Source of the DNA: Arenimonas daejeonensis
GTDB lineage: Bacteria > Pseudomonadota > Gammaproteobacteria > Xanthomonadales > Xanthomonadaceae
Length of the DNA stretch: 64,000 nt
Direction of reading: 5' to 3'
Assembly: GCF_007993735.1 (NCBI RefSeq)
Contig: NZ_CP042453.1
Span: forward strand, 1,178,001 to 1,242,000
How positions within the stretch are numbered: position 1 is the first letter of the stretch; every line of letters begins with the position of its first letter. Positions 19,639-28,161 of the stretch are shown piece after piece. The position numbers and the translations under genes are program-made. The notes under the pieces were generated by a model, which had not been told where the DNA came from, searched no databases, and saw only the letters and a program-made list of their open reading frames with translations.

Positions 19639-20388
19639 TCAGGCGGCGGCGAAATCGCGGGAATAGCCGAAGGCGTCGAAATCGGCCCGGAAACGTTCGT
19701 AAATCAGGTCGGCCAGTTCGGGAGTGTAGAACTGGGCCAGCTTGCTGCCGGCATTGGTCACCTTGGGCGACTTGTTCACTTCGGATGCGGCCATGGGCGG
19801 CCGGACTTCACCCCAGATGCGGCGGCTGACCTCGCCCATGTCTTCCCAGAGGTTCTCGAACTTTCCGATGAAGTCGAACTCCATGTCGCCCCATAGGATG
19901 TCGTCGGCCTGGACCCGCCAGTGCGAGTTCTGGTCGGGAGACTTCTGCGCGCAGATGGTGCGCACGAACAGGTCGAAGCTGATGTCTTCCGTAACCACAT
20001 CCTTGGCCTTCAGCGTGCGGAGCAGGTGCGCCCTGGGTTTGCTGGTCGGGTTCAGGATGCGGTCGAGGTAACACGACAGCGTGCGTGAATAAGGGTTGCG
20101 GACGAATGCGAACCGGAAATAATTGCCGCTGTTGAGCACCACGCGCAGCAGGTCCGGCGGAAGCTGGTAGGGCGAAAGCAGGGGTGACAGCCGCTTGTCG
20201 AAGGGCGAGGGCGGGGCCTTGTTCACCGATTCGAGCTCGATCGTGTACAGGCTGTTCTTGATCGAGCTGTTGGCGACCTTGTCCACGGCGAAATAGACGT
20301 ATTTGTTCCGCAGCGAGATGTTGGTGGAGTCCTCGAAATCAATCGGCCGCTTGCGGCGCGCGATGAGGGTCTGGTCGTAGATCGCCAT
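19639..20388 (-). CDS. Carbohydrate sulfotransferase family protein
   Basis: 249-aa, compact sulfotransferase of the Sulfotransfer_2 type (related to chondroitin and HNK-1 sulfotransferases). KYVYFAVDKVANSSIK (about residues 29-44) is the 5'-phosphosulfate-binding loop and FRFAFVRNPYSRTLSCYLD (about 90-110) the 3'-phosphate motif with the key Arg and Ser. It would move sulfate from PAPS to a sugar hydroxyl; no signal peptide is visible, so it probably acts in the cytoplasm before export. ATG at 20388 is used; upstream in-frame sequence is not coding-like. It is the only reverse-strand gene inside the plus-strand polysaccharide operon and is divergent from the glycosyltransferase at 20516. Confidence 0.82.
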   Translation of the reverse strand: MAIYDQTLIARRKRPIDFEDSTNISLRNKYVYFAVDKVANSSIKNSLYTIELESVNKAPPSPFDKRLSPLLSPYQLPPDLLRVVLNSGNYFRFAFVRNPYSRTLSCYLDRILNPTSKPRAHLLRTLKAKDVVTEDISFDLFVRTICAQKSPDQNSHWRVQADDILWGDMEFDFIGKFENLWEDMGEVSRRIWGEVRPPMAASEVNKSPKVTNAGSKLAQFYTPELADLIYERFRADFDAFGYSRDFAAA

Positions 20389-20515
20389 CAAACCTGCCTC
20401 TGTGGAAGTGTGGGGCTGCGGCGGGCCTGGGGCGGCCCCGTGCCCGGGTGGTCCGGACCCTAGTATTATGCAGGCCCGCAACCAGCGGGTGCGAGGCTGG
20501 GCTTCGAGGAGCGAC
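20389..20515. promoter_or_regulatory. Divergent promoter region between sulfotransferase and glycosyltransferase
   Basis: 127 b between two divergent starts. A possible plus-strand -10 (TATTAT, 20464-20469) follows a GC-rich stretch with GGGCGGCCCC. No clear -35. This is the only place within 3786-24848 where a new plus-strand transcript obviously must or could start. Confidence 0.35.
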
Positions 20516-21690
20516 ATGAGGATTCCGGACATGGCGGAAGGGGCGACCAGCCCCGCCGAGGCGTTCATAGAGGCGGTCACGGCCCAGGCCCACGACATGG
20601 CCACCCTGCCCTATGTGCTCACCTATGCCCCTGTGGCGCAGATGAACCCGTTCCAGCGCCTGCTGTATTCGCGGTCCGCCGAATACGGCTTCGCGATCGT
20701 GCCGGCGCTTCAGTTCGGGCACCTTGGACTGGCCGGATGGCGCGACCGGTCGGTGATCCACCTGCATTGGCTGGCCGGGATATTGGACGGCGTCGCGACG
20801 CAGGAAGAGGCCGGCGGGCGGATCGAGGCCTTCGCTTCTGACCTGGCGCGCTGGCGCGACGACGGCCATCGCATCGTCTGGACCATGCACAACGTGCTGC
20901 CGCACGACTGCGATATTCCCGAGGCCGAGGTCGCACTGCGCCGGGTGATCGTGGCGGGCGCCGATGCCATCCATCTGCTGTCGCGCAGTTCCGCCGACGA
21001 GGCGCGCCGCCACTACGACGTCCCCGAACACAAACTTTTCCATGTGCCGCATCCTTCCTACGAAGGCTGGTACGCCAATGCCGGCGACCGCATCACCGCG
21101 CGACTCGACATCGGCGCCGAACCGCGCGACTTCGTCTTCGTGCTGTTCGGCTCGATACAACCCTACAAGGGCGCCATCGAACTGGTGGATGCCTTCGAGG
21201 TGCTGCGGGAAATGCATCCCGGCCGATCGCTGCGGCTGGTCATCGCCGGAAAGCCGATAGACAAGGAGTACACGCAACGCCTGGCGGCGCGCATGGCGCA
21301 CGTCCCTGGCGCATCGCTGCTGCCCAGCTCGCTGGAAGAGCGCAACATCCAGTCACTATTCAACGGCGCGGATGTGGTGGTGGCCCCTACCAACGTACCC
21401 TGAACTCCGGCGTCGCATTATTGGCGGCGACCTTCCGCCGCCCCTTGATCGCGCCGCGTGCCGGCGGCGTACTCGAAACCTACTCGGCCGATCCTGCATT
21501 GCTTTATGGCAATACACCGGGAGACGGCCTAGTCGAGGCAATGGACCGCGCCTTGGGTCACCGATCGTCTCCGGACGCCCTTGACGGCATCCTCGCGCGG
21601 CATCGTCCGGCCGATGTCTCAAGCCGTTTCTTCAGGGCCCTGCACGAGCACCTGTTCTCGCGCGACGGCCACGGGAAGGTCCGCTCATGA
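20516..21690 (+). CDS. Glycosyltransferase family 4-like protein (one-base frameshift)
   Basis: About 391 aa after repair. The N-terminal half has VIHLHWLAGILDG and VWTMHNVLPHD, typical of GT4-like enzymes; the C-terminal half has FVLFGSIQPYKGAIELVDAF and, after the shift, YQRTLNSGVALLAATFRRPL, the conserved nucleotide-binding end. As read it terminates at TGA 21401-21403; one missing C in CCCC at 21384-21387 restores the frame to 21690. ATG 20516 has a good Shine-Dalgarno (CGAGGAG, 20505-20511). Its stop overlaps the start of the next gene (ATGA, 21687), and the junction lies in a 51-bp tandem duplication. Confidence 0.8.
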
Positions 21691-21770
21691 AAATCGCCAA
21701 GATCATATTCGGCGCTGGACCACGGGAAGGCCCGCTCAAGAGAATAGCCAAGATCCTTTTCGGCGCTGGT
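21669..21770 (+). repeat. 51-bp imperfect tandem duplication across a gene junction
   Basis: Unit 1 (21669-21719) covers the last codons of the upstream glycosyltransferase and the first 10 codons of the next gene. Unit 2 (21720-21770) repeats it in frame with about seven mismatches, starting ACGGGAAGG in both. As a result the protein begins with KIAKIIFGAGP followed by KRIAKILFGAGP. Confidence 0.75.
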
Positions 21771-24700
21771 CCAGATGGAGACATTGTGGTCGACCACCCG
21801 GTGATTCCCGGCGCCTACTACACGATCCGTGCGCATGCGCATGACGACGCGTCGAGCGCCGGACCGACCGGGATGATGGCGCGGGTGCGGTTCCTGGACG
21901 CCGCAGGCGTGGAAATCCCTGGCGTGGCGGCCGGTTGTTCCACGTCGGAACAATACGGCGCCTTTGTCTACCTGCCTACCGTCGTGCCCGGTGCGGAGCC
22001 TGCGTGGGCCCAGGCGCCGGTTTGCGCGCCGGAGAGGGCGGCGAAGATGCGCTTGAGCGTGAGGCGTTGGAAGGTGTCCGCCGCACTTGCTTTTTCCGGT
22101 CGCGTTGACATCGCTGACGACCGCACATTTGCCAAGTTCGAGCAGACCCATCCCGTCGATGCAGGCCGGGCGTACCAGTTGACCGTCCGGCTAGCGGACG
22201 ATGAGCCCACCGACCGGGCGATGGTGCTGACGATGGAATTCCAGGACGCTGCGGGCCAGCGCCTGCCCGGCCCCTACGTGGGCACGAGCGAATCGCCCCG
22301 TTTTGGCGCCTACCGGTATGCGGGCGCCGCCGCCCAGGACGGCAGTCTCAACGTGTTCGGCCTTTCCGCGCCAGAACAGGCAGCCCAACTGGTCATACGT
22401 GGTCACCGCTGGCACGGGGGTAGTGGGCTGCAGCTTGTCGCGCCGATATCACTGGTCGCCCAAGGGGTGACGGATACCACCCGCTGGAAGCTTGTAGACG
22501 CGGCCGGTGACGAGATGGACCAGTGCCTCGCGCCCGAGCACGCTGGCTTGGTTTGCGTGCAGCTGGGCTACCAGGCCGACGTGGAACCGAAGGAGATCGC
22601 AGCGCTCGTCACCCTGAGATTCCTGGATGCTGCGGGCCAGCCGATGGTTGCCGGCATCGACAGCCCGGAGGCGGCCTTGTCGGCACCGATCACATTGATG
22701 GGCAGTCCCTCCGCGATGGTGCGAAAGTGCCTGGCGTGGCGTCCGGCGGGCGCGGTCGGCCTACGCGTCAAGGTGCAGCCCGCGGCCACGGAAAGCATGG
22801 TGCGCATCGATCCGACGCCCGGCGTGGAGACACTGTCCCCGGACCTGCCGGGTGTGCGCATAGAAACGGTCGCTGCCCCCATGCAGCGTTCCGAACACAG
22901 TGTGCGCATGTTCAGCGCGTGGTCGTCGCGCGTCAGGGTGGAGGTACTTCGCCCCTTCGACCCCTCGTTGCCCGAGCCCGAGCTTTACCTCTTCTTCGGT
23001 GACGACCGTGGCAAGACAGTGCCCCCGCAGGATGGACTGATCGACAGCGCCGACGTTGAGTATCGGACGTTTGGCAATATCCTGCGCCTGTTCCTGCGCC
23101 GGAAGGCGCATGCGGACGTGGACACGTGCCCGGGGCTGGAGGTTTTCACTGCGCAGTTCAGCCTGCGCGCACCGATCGGTGCAACAAACGCCGTGCTGAG
23201 GATGGGCAACCGCTCCCTCTCGGCAGAGGCGGCAATGGGGCTGGATGTCCAGACCACCTACGATCTGATCGAATCGGCGATCACGCCGGCCATGGCTGGC
23301 GATCTGGCGCTGCTCGAGGACGCTTCGCCGGAAGCGGGCCGGTTCGCGCTGCAACGCCTGCTGGAACTGCACGGCGACGACCATGGCGTGATGATGGCCG
23401 CCATGGATTCATTCCGCCGCCTCGGTGACGTGGACCGCCTGGAGGCAATGGCGGCCCGCGGGGTCTCGGTTCAGGGGGCCGCGGCAGGTAAGCTGCGCAT
23501 GAAATCCAAGCACATGCTGGCGCTGGTGCGGGAGCTGGATACGAACTGGCTGCCGGATGTCGGTGGTATCCCTCCGCTCGCGCCGGCTCCGCGGCCGGCA
23601 TCGGCCGGATTGCGGGTGGCCCATCTTTTCAAGACCACGCTGCCGCACGAAAACAGCGGCGGCGCCATCCGCTGCCTGAACATCGTCAAGCACCAGCAGC
23701 GGATCGGCATGCGGCCGATCGCGATCACCCCGCTGGGCTACCCCGAGCGCGGCCTGTCCGGCGCTCCCTGGGAAAGGGATGACGTCGAAGGCATCCCGCA
23801 TTTCCGGCTCAACGGCCTGTCGCGCGCGGATGTCCGCAGCGTGCCGGTGACCCGTCAGCTGGATTTCACCGCGCTGCTTACCGCGCAGCTGTTGCGCAGC
23901 GAGGGCGTCGACCTGATCCAGGCGAGCTCGGGCTACCGGGGTTATGAGCAGGCCCTGGTCGGCCTGGCCGTTGCGCGGCGCCTCGGTGTGCCCTTCGTCT
24001 ACGAGGTCCGGTCCTACCACGAACATACCTGGCGGCCGATGGCCGAATGGGTGATGGACAAACAGATGACCCGTCGCCGGATGGCGCAGGAAGACCGCTG
24101 CATGCGCGAGGCGGACGCCGTGGTCACCATCTGCGAAACCATGAAGGAAGGGCTGGTTGCGCGCGGCATTCCGGCCGACAAGGTCTTCGTGGTGCCCAAC
24201 AGCGTCGACATGGAGCATTTCATTCCGCAGGCGCCGGACCTGGCGTTGCGCGAGCAGCTTGGCATCAAGGCGGGCACGGTGGCGGGCTACATCTCGAACC
24301 TTTCGGCCCGGGAAGGCCATGCCGTGCTGCTGCGGGGCGTGGCCATGGCCCGCGCCCGGGGCGCCGACCTGGCTTGCCTGATCGTGGGTGCCGGGCCCGA
24401 GCTGGAGCGGCTGAAGGCGCTGGCCGGACAGCTCGGCATCGCCGAGCACGTTGTCTTCACCGGCGAGGTCGCGCACGACCAGGTGCAGAAGTACTACGCC
24501 CTGATCGACCTGTTCGTCGTGCCGCGCGTCGAGGATTTCGCCAGCGATTACGTCACGCCCATGAAGCCGTTCGAGGCGATGGCGATGGGTCGGCCGGTGA
24601 TCATCAGCGACCGGCCGGCGCTCAAGGAGGTTGTCGAGCCTGGCGTGCGCGGTGACGTTTTTCGCGCCGGTGACGCCGAGCACCTTGCCGACAAACTGGT

Positions 24701-24848
24701 GGCGCTGCAGGCGCAGCCCTCGATCGCGCATGAATTCGCGCTTGCTGGCCGAGAATGGATCACGAACGAACGGACCTGGGAAAAATCGATCCGGATCTAC
24801 GAGGCGGTGTATGCATACGCCCGGGCTACGCGAGATGTGGCGGTATGA
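21687..24848 (+). CDS. Glycosyltransferase with three N-terminal beta-sandwich repeats, 1053 aa
   Basis: The C-terminal 420 residues are a GT4-type glycosyltransferase: VAHLFKTTLPHENSGGAIR, FVYEVRSYHEHTWRPMA, VVPNSVDMEHF, and MKPFEAMAMGRPVIISDRPA. The first 400 residues hold three similar modules of about 110 aa, each with a strand ending F-x-DAAG (FLDAAGVEIPG, FQDAAGQRLPG, FLDAAGQPMVAG) and a downstream ARxxL-type strand; they look like carbohydrate-binding beta-sandwiches and resemble the middle domain of the giant glycosyltransferase. A helical linker at 540-630 joins them to the enzyme. The N-terminus comes from a 51-bp duplication. The gene is coupled on both sides by ATGA overlaps. Sugar specificity is unknown. 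Confidence 0.8.
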   Translation: MKIAKIIFGAGPREGPLKRIAKILFGAGPDGDIVVDHPVIPGAYYTIRAHAHDDASSAGPTGMMARVRFLDAAGVEIPGVAAGCSTSEQYGAFVYLPTVVPGAEPAWAQAPVCAPERAAKMRLSVRRWKVSAALAFSGRVDIADDRTFAKFEQTHPVDAGRAYQLTVRLADDEPTDRAMVLTMEFQDAAGQRLPGPYVGTSESPRFGAYRYAGAAAQDGSLNVFGLSAPEQAAQLVIRGHRWHGGSGLQLVAPISLVAQGVTDTTRWKLVDAAGDEMDQCLAPEHAGLVCVQLGYQADVEPKEIAALVTLRFLDAAGQPMVAGIDSPEAALSAPITLMGSPSAMVRKCLAWRPAGAVGLRVKVQPAATESMVRIDPTPGVETLSPDLPGVRIETVAAPMQRSEHSVRMFSAWSSRVRVEVLRPFDPSLPEPELYLFFGDDRGKTVPPQDGLIDSADVEYRTFGNILRLFLRRKAHADVDTCPGLEVFTAQFSLRAPIGATNAVLRMGNRSLSAEAAMGLDVQTTYDLIESAITPAMAGDLALLEDASPEAGRFALQRLLELHGDDHGVMMAAMDSFRRLGDVDRLEAMAARGVSVQGAAAGKLRMKSKHMLALVRELDTNWLPDVGGIPPLAPAPRPASAGLRVAHLFKTTLPHENSGGAIRCLNIVKHQQRIGMRPIAITPLGYPERGLSGAPWERDDVEGIPHFRLNGLSRADVRSVPVTRQLDFTALLTAQLLRSEGVDLIQASSGYRGYEQALVGLAVARRLGVPFVYEVRSYHEHTWRPMAEWVMDKQMTRRRMAQEDRCMREADAVVTICETMKEGLVARGIPADKVFVVPNSVDMEHFIPQAPDLALREQLGIKAGTVAGYISNLSAREGHAVLLRGVAMARARGADLACLIVGAGPELERLKALAGQLGIAEHVVFTGEVAHDQVQKYYALIDLFVVPRVEDFASDYVTPMKPFEAMAMGRPVIISDRPALKEVVEPGVRGDVFRAGDAEHLADKLVALQAQPSIAHEFALAGREWITNERTWEKSIRIYEAVYAYARATRDVAV

Positions 24849-25978
24849 AGAGCGAGGTCGAGCAGACGATCCATGTGACGACAACGTCTGCAGTTCCGCG
24901 ATTCAGTGCCATTGAAGGAGTCCGGTCGGTACTGGCCTGGTGGGTTGTTCTCGCCCACGTTATAGATTTCTCCGGATTTGACGCAGTTGACCTGCCAGCC
25001 CTGCTGCGCCCACTCCGGCAAGGCATCTTGCCGGTTTACGTGTTCATGATGATCTCCGGTTTCGTCATCACGCACCTGCTGGCCAGAAAGCAGGAGCCCT
25101 ATGCCGCGTATGCGGTGCGGCGCGTTTTTAGATTGCTCCCATTGCATGTAGCCATTCTGGTGGCAGTTCTGATCGCGGCATCCGTCGGTCTGGATGTCAC
25201 GAGGGTCCAAGGCGAACATTTGCTGGATCGATTCCTGGTCGAACTAAGCATGCTGAATGGATTGATCCCAAGGGCTTGGGAGCCGGCAAGTTGGGGTTCG
25301 TTGAATACGCCGAACTGGTCCATCAGCGTTGAAATGCAGTTCTATCTGCTTGCTCCGCTCGTCATATTGCCGGTACTCAAAAGGCAGAAGGCGCGGTGGG
25401 TGGCCGGACTTGTGTACCTGGCATTTGTCATGCTTTCGGTCCAGTCCTACGGGCGCTGGTTCTGCTATGTGCCAGGCATGGCATGCGTGCAGTATCCACA
25501 TCCGTCATTCCTTCCCATTGTCGCCATCTATTTCGCGATTGGTGCCTCAACCTACCTGTTGATGTTCCGATGGAAGGAGCTAGGCCTTGGTGCGCTTGGC
25601 GTGCTGCTGCTGCTGTTGCCCATGGCCCTTGTCGAAGGCGCCCTGATTCCGATGGTCCTGTGGGCAATGGTGGTTGCGTTGGTCATGCTCCCGGAAAGTC
25701 GTGCTTCCAGATTCTTTTCATCAGCGCCGCTGGTTTCGCTTGGCACCGTGAGCTATTCGACGTACCTGATCCATTTTCCTCTCGTATTCTTCTCGGCATC
25801 GATTGCGCGGGACCTTGGCTTCAAGGGCGGAAACCTTGAAACGCTGGCGGTCATGTCCTTGATGGTTTTTCCAGTTGTCCTGGCATTTTCGTACTTGGCC
25901 TACCGCTACATTGAAATGCCGGGGATTCGAACTGGATCCAGCCTCGCAAGAAAACTTTCTGGTGCGGAGCGCCGGTAA
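24845..25978 (+). CDS. Acyltransferase 3 family membrane protein (OafA/WecH type)
   Basis: 377 aa with about ten hydrophobic segments. FSAIEGVRSVLAWWVVLAHV is the N-terminal acyltransferase-3 motif, followed by FMMISGFVITHLLARK and the central NWSISVEMQFYLLAPL. Such enzymes O-acylate (usually acetylate) exported or lipid-linked sugars. ATG 24845 overlaps the previous stop. There is no C-terminal SGNH domain, unlike the protein at 43711. Its third codon positions are clearly less GC-rich than those of the upstream genes, which suggests later acquisition or a different origin from the rest of the operon. Confidence 0.85.
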   Translation: MKSEVEQTIHVTTTSAVPRFSAIEGVRSVLAWWVVLAHVIDFSGFDAVDLPALLRPLRQGILPVYVFMMISGFVITHLLARKQEPYAAYAVRRVFRLLPLHVAILVAVLIAASVGLDVTRVQGEHLLDRFLVELSMLNGLIPRAWEPASWGSLNTPNWSISVEMQFYLLAPLVILPVLKRQKARWVAGLVYLAFVMLSVQSYGRWFCYVPGMACVQYPHPSFLPIVAIYFAIGASTYLLMFRWKELGLGALGVLLLLLPMALVEGALIPMVLWAMVVALVMLPESRASRFFSSAPLVSLGTVSYSTYLIHFPLVFFSASIARDLGFKGGNLETLAVMSLMVFPVVLAFSYLAYRYIEMPGIRTGSSLARKLSGAERR

Positions 25979-26187
25979 GCAGTCGTACGCGAGCATTCGA
26001 GTTCAAGCAAGCACGCCAAGCAGGTGCCGCAAGTTGCTGAAAAATAAGAATAAAATACGGCATTTTGTTTGATGGTCGATTCCGCGAATGTCCGGAATTG
26101 ATGCCAATGCTCGTTACATTGGAACGCGAAGAGTCAACTTCGTCGGTGATCGCCCAGGCGCACCGATTTCCTTCCTTGAGAGTCCCA

Positions 26188-26709
26188 ATGATCCGCAACA
26201 AGCTTATGGCTGCTACTGCTGTCGCGATTGGTCTGGTCGCTGCGTCGGTCCCGATGCAGAGCGAGGCAGCGACCTCGCGTTACCGGTACGTCGGTGCGAC
26301 CAATGCTTGCGACGCAACCGATCCGGCGAACTTCACAGGTCTTCGGTTCCGCACGATCGGCGTGTTCAACGCCTCCCTCTCGTCCATCCAGATTGCCTGC
26401 TCGGTTCCGGCAGACCTCAATGCCGACAATGGCGTCTCCGAAGTCAGCCTGTTCCTAACGAACTTCAGGAATGTACCCGTTACCGTGAACTGCTGATTCA
26501 CTGTTTCCGCCGGCAACAGGGGCTCAGGCGTCAACAACTATCCGCAGGGCGGCCAGGTTCCGGCCGACACCACGATCGAACGCTGGTACGCCAGCATTGA
26601 CCGCGTGCAGACGTCGTTCACCCACTACAACGTGACCTGCATCCTGCCGCCGGGCATCGAGCTCAGCACCATCCGCGTGGTGGAGAACAGCGTCGAAGAT
26701 GACCTCTGA
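26188..26709 (+). pseudogene. Small secreted protein, copy 1, interrupted by an in-frame stop
   Basis: ATG 26188 opens MIRNKLMAATAVAIGLVAAS, a signal peptide with likely cleavage near QSEA-AT. The mature part (YRYVGATNACDATDPANF, SSIQIACSVPADLN) is nearly identical to copy 2 at 26936-27448. At 26494-26496 a TGA appears because of a 6-b insertion relative to copy 2 (TGATTC); the frame then continues unchanged (NYPQGGQVPADTTIERWY, HYNVTCILPPGIEL) to TGA 26707-26709. It may be a pseudogene, or a truncated product of 102 aa may be made. The family is not one I recognise. Confidence 0.65.
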
Positions 26710-26754
26710 TCCGCGGGCAGGGCACAGTTCGACGATGAGATAACGAACGCGCAC

Positions 26755-26874
26755 ATCAAAAAGCCGTTGATTGCTGAGATCGCGTTCGGTCTGCCGGGTG
26801 GAGGCTGGATCCTCAGGTTCCGCCTTCACCCTGCGCTTGGGCAGACACGCACTACAACGTGAACTGCAGTCTTG
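26755..26874 (+). repeat. Vestigial fragments of duplicated neighbours
   Basis: 26755-26820 resembles the start of the gene at 27494 (KKPLIAEIAFGLPGGGWIL against KPLLAVIALLLVGGGWVL). 26845-26874 resembles the HYNVTC region of the small secreted protein. Together they show that a unit of secreted gene plus following gene was duplicated and partly deleted. Confidence 0.6.
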
Positions 26875-26935
26875 CAAAGAGCCAACTTAATCGGCTGCTA
26901 CTTCGGCGCGCCGAATCCATTCTTGGAGAATCCAA

Positions 26936-27448
26936 ATGATCCGCGACAACCTCACCGCTGCTGCCCTCGCTATCGGCCTGGCCGCAGCCGCGTTCCCGAT
27001 GCAAAGCAACGCTGCGGACTACCGTTATCGTTACGTCGGCGCGACCAATGCCTGCGACGCCACCGATCCGGCAAATTTCACCGGCCTGCGCTTCCGCACC
27101 ATTGGTGTGTTCAATGCCTCCCTCTCGTCCATCCAGATCGCTTGCTCGGTTCCGGCAGACCTCAATGCCGACAACGGTTCGAGCCAGGTCAGCCTTTTTC
27201 TCACCAACTTCAAAAACACGCCTGTGACAGTCAACTGCACGGTGTCCGCTGGCAGCCGCTCCGAGGGTACGAATAACTACCCACAGGGCGGCCAGGTTCC
27301 GGCCGATACGACCGTTGAACGCTACTACGGCAGCATTGATCGTGTCAGCACCGCCTATACGCACTACAACGTGACCTGCATCCTGCCGCCCGGTGTCGAG
27401 CTCAGCACCATCCGGGTGGTCGAGTACAGCGCCGAACTGGATCTCTGA
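26936..27448 (+). CDS. Small secreted protein, copy 2, unknown family
   Basis: 170 aa. A signal peptide (MIRDNLTAAALAIGLAAAAF, cleavage near QSNA-AD) is followed by a mature domain of about 140 residues rich in beta-type sequence, with four cysteines (NACDA, QIACS, TVNCT, NVTCI) that could form two disulfides. I do not recognise the family and give no function. ATG 26936 has GGAGAATCC upstream, also found before copy 1. The position between polysaccharide genes and a sulfotransferase suggests an exported accessory protein, but there is no direct evidence. The gene is a tandem duplicate of 26188-26709. Confidence 0.7.
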   Translation: MIRDNLTAAALAIGLAAAAFPMQSNAADYRYRYVGATNACDATDPANFTGLRFRTIGVFNASLSSIQIACSVPADLNADNGSSQVSLFLTNFKNTPVTVNCTVSAGSRSEGTNNYPQGGQVPADTTVERYYGSIDRVSTAYTHYNVTCILPPGVELSTIRVVEYSAELDL

Positions 27449-27493
27449 TCCAGCCGACGTCCTTTGGACCCACGCCGAGACGCTGAAGACGAT

Positions 27494-28115
27494 ATGAGCA
27501 AGCCACTACTCGCGGTGATCGCGTTGGCTCCTGGTTGGCGGAGGTTGGGTCCTAGGATCCAATCTCCGTTCCGCGGAAAGTGTTTCGCCCAGCGGCGGCG
27601 ATGCCGCCGCTGTGGTGTCTGATACGGACGTCGAAGCCCGGATGGCCGCACTGGAAGAAAAAGTGCAGCGCATTGCGGTGTCCATCGACCGGCTCGCGGC
27701 ACGTGGTGCCGCGCCTTCCGCTTCCGACGGAAGCGCGGAAGATCGAGCCGGAATGGAGCCCTTCGACCAGGAAGCAGCGAACGCCCGGCGCGAACAGACC
27801 CGCCTCGACTATGCCAGGCGCTTTGCGGAAGATGGGGTGGACCATGCGTGGTCCGCCGCCGCCAAGACCGACCTGCTGGCCAAGGCGGCAGGAGATCATG
27901 TCCTCGCGAATGCACCAGCCATGCCGGACAAATGGGACGTGGACTGCCGATCCAGCATGTGCCAGATGACCTTCGACTTCTCAGACGCCTCCGCGGCGAC
28001 GGACTGGACCGACGCCTACATGGCCGACATGGGCAATTCGCTCGCCTCGGTGTGGACCTCAGAAGTCAGGAATCCCGACGGCACGACCACGGTCGTGATG
28101 TACGGTTTCCGCTGA
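27494..28115 (+). CDS. Membrane-anchored hypothetical protein with coiled coil and CRSSMC motif (one-base frameshift)
   Basis: ATG 27494 reads MSKPLLAVIAL and then leaves frame; removing one G at 27526-27527 gives a continuous signal-anchor (LLLVGGGWVLGSNL), confirmed by the vestigial copy at 26755 that lacks the extra base. Repaired length is 206 aa. After the anchor come a short coiled coil (ARMAALEEKVQRIAVSIDRL) and a C-terminal domain with VDCRSSMCQMTFDF, a two-cysteine motif seen in several hypothetical periplasmic proteins. No function can be assigned. GTG 27612 is an alternative start of the uninterrupted part. It converges with the sulfotransferase at 28162. Confidence 0.6.
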
Positions 28116-28130
28116 GGCGGACTGCCGACC

Positions 28131-28149
28131 CGATCCGGCTGCGGGATCG
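28131..28149. terminator. Hairpin between convergent genes
   Basis: CGATCC (28131-28136) pairs with GGATCG (28144-28149) around a 7-b loop, in the 46-b gap between two convergent genes. No T tract on either side. Confidence 0.3.
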
Positions 28150-28161
28150 CTGCCGGAAGGA

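Noticed and set aside
26935-27448. CRISPR-like array suggested by repeated blocks
   Set aside because: The repeats are two copies of a coding gene with vestiges, not short direct repeats with spacers.
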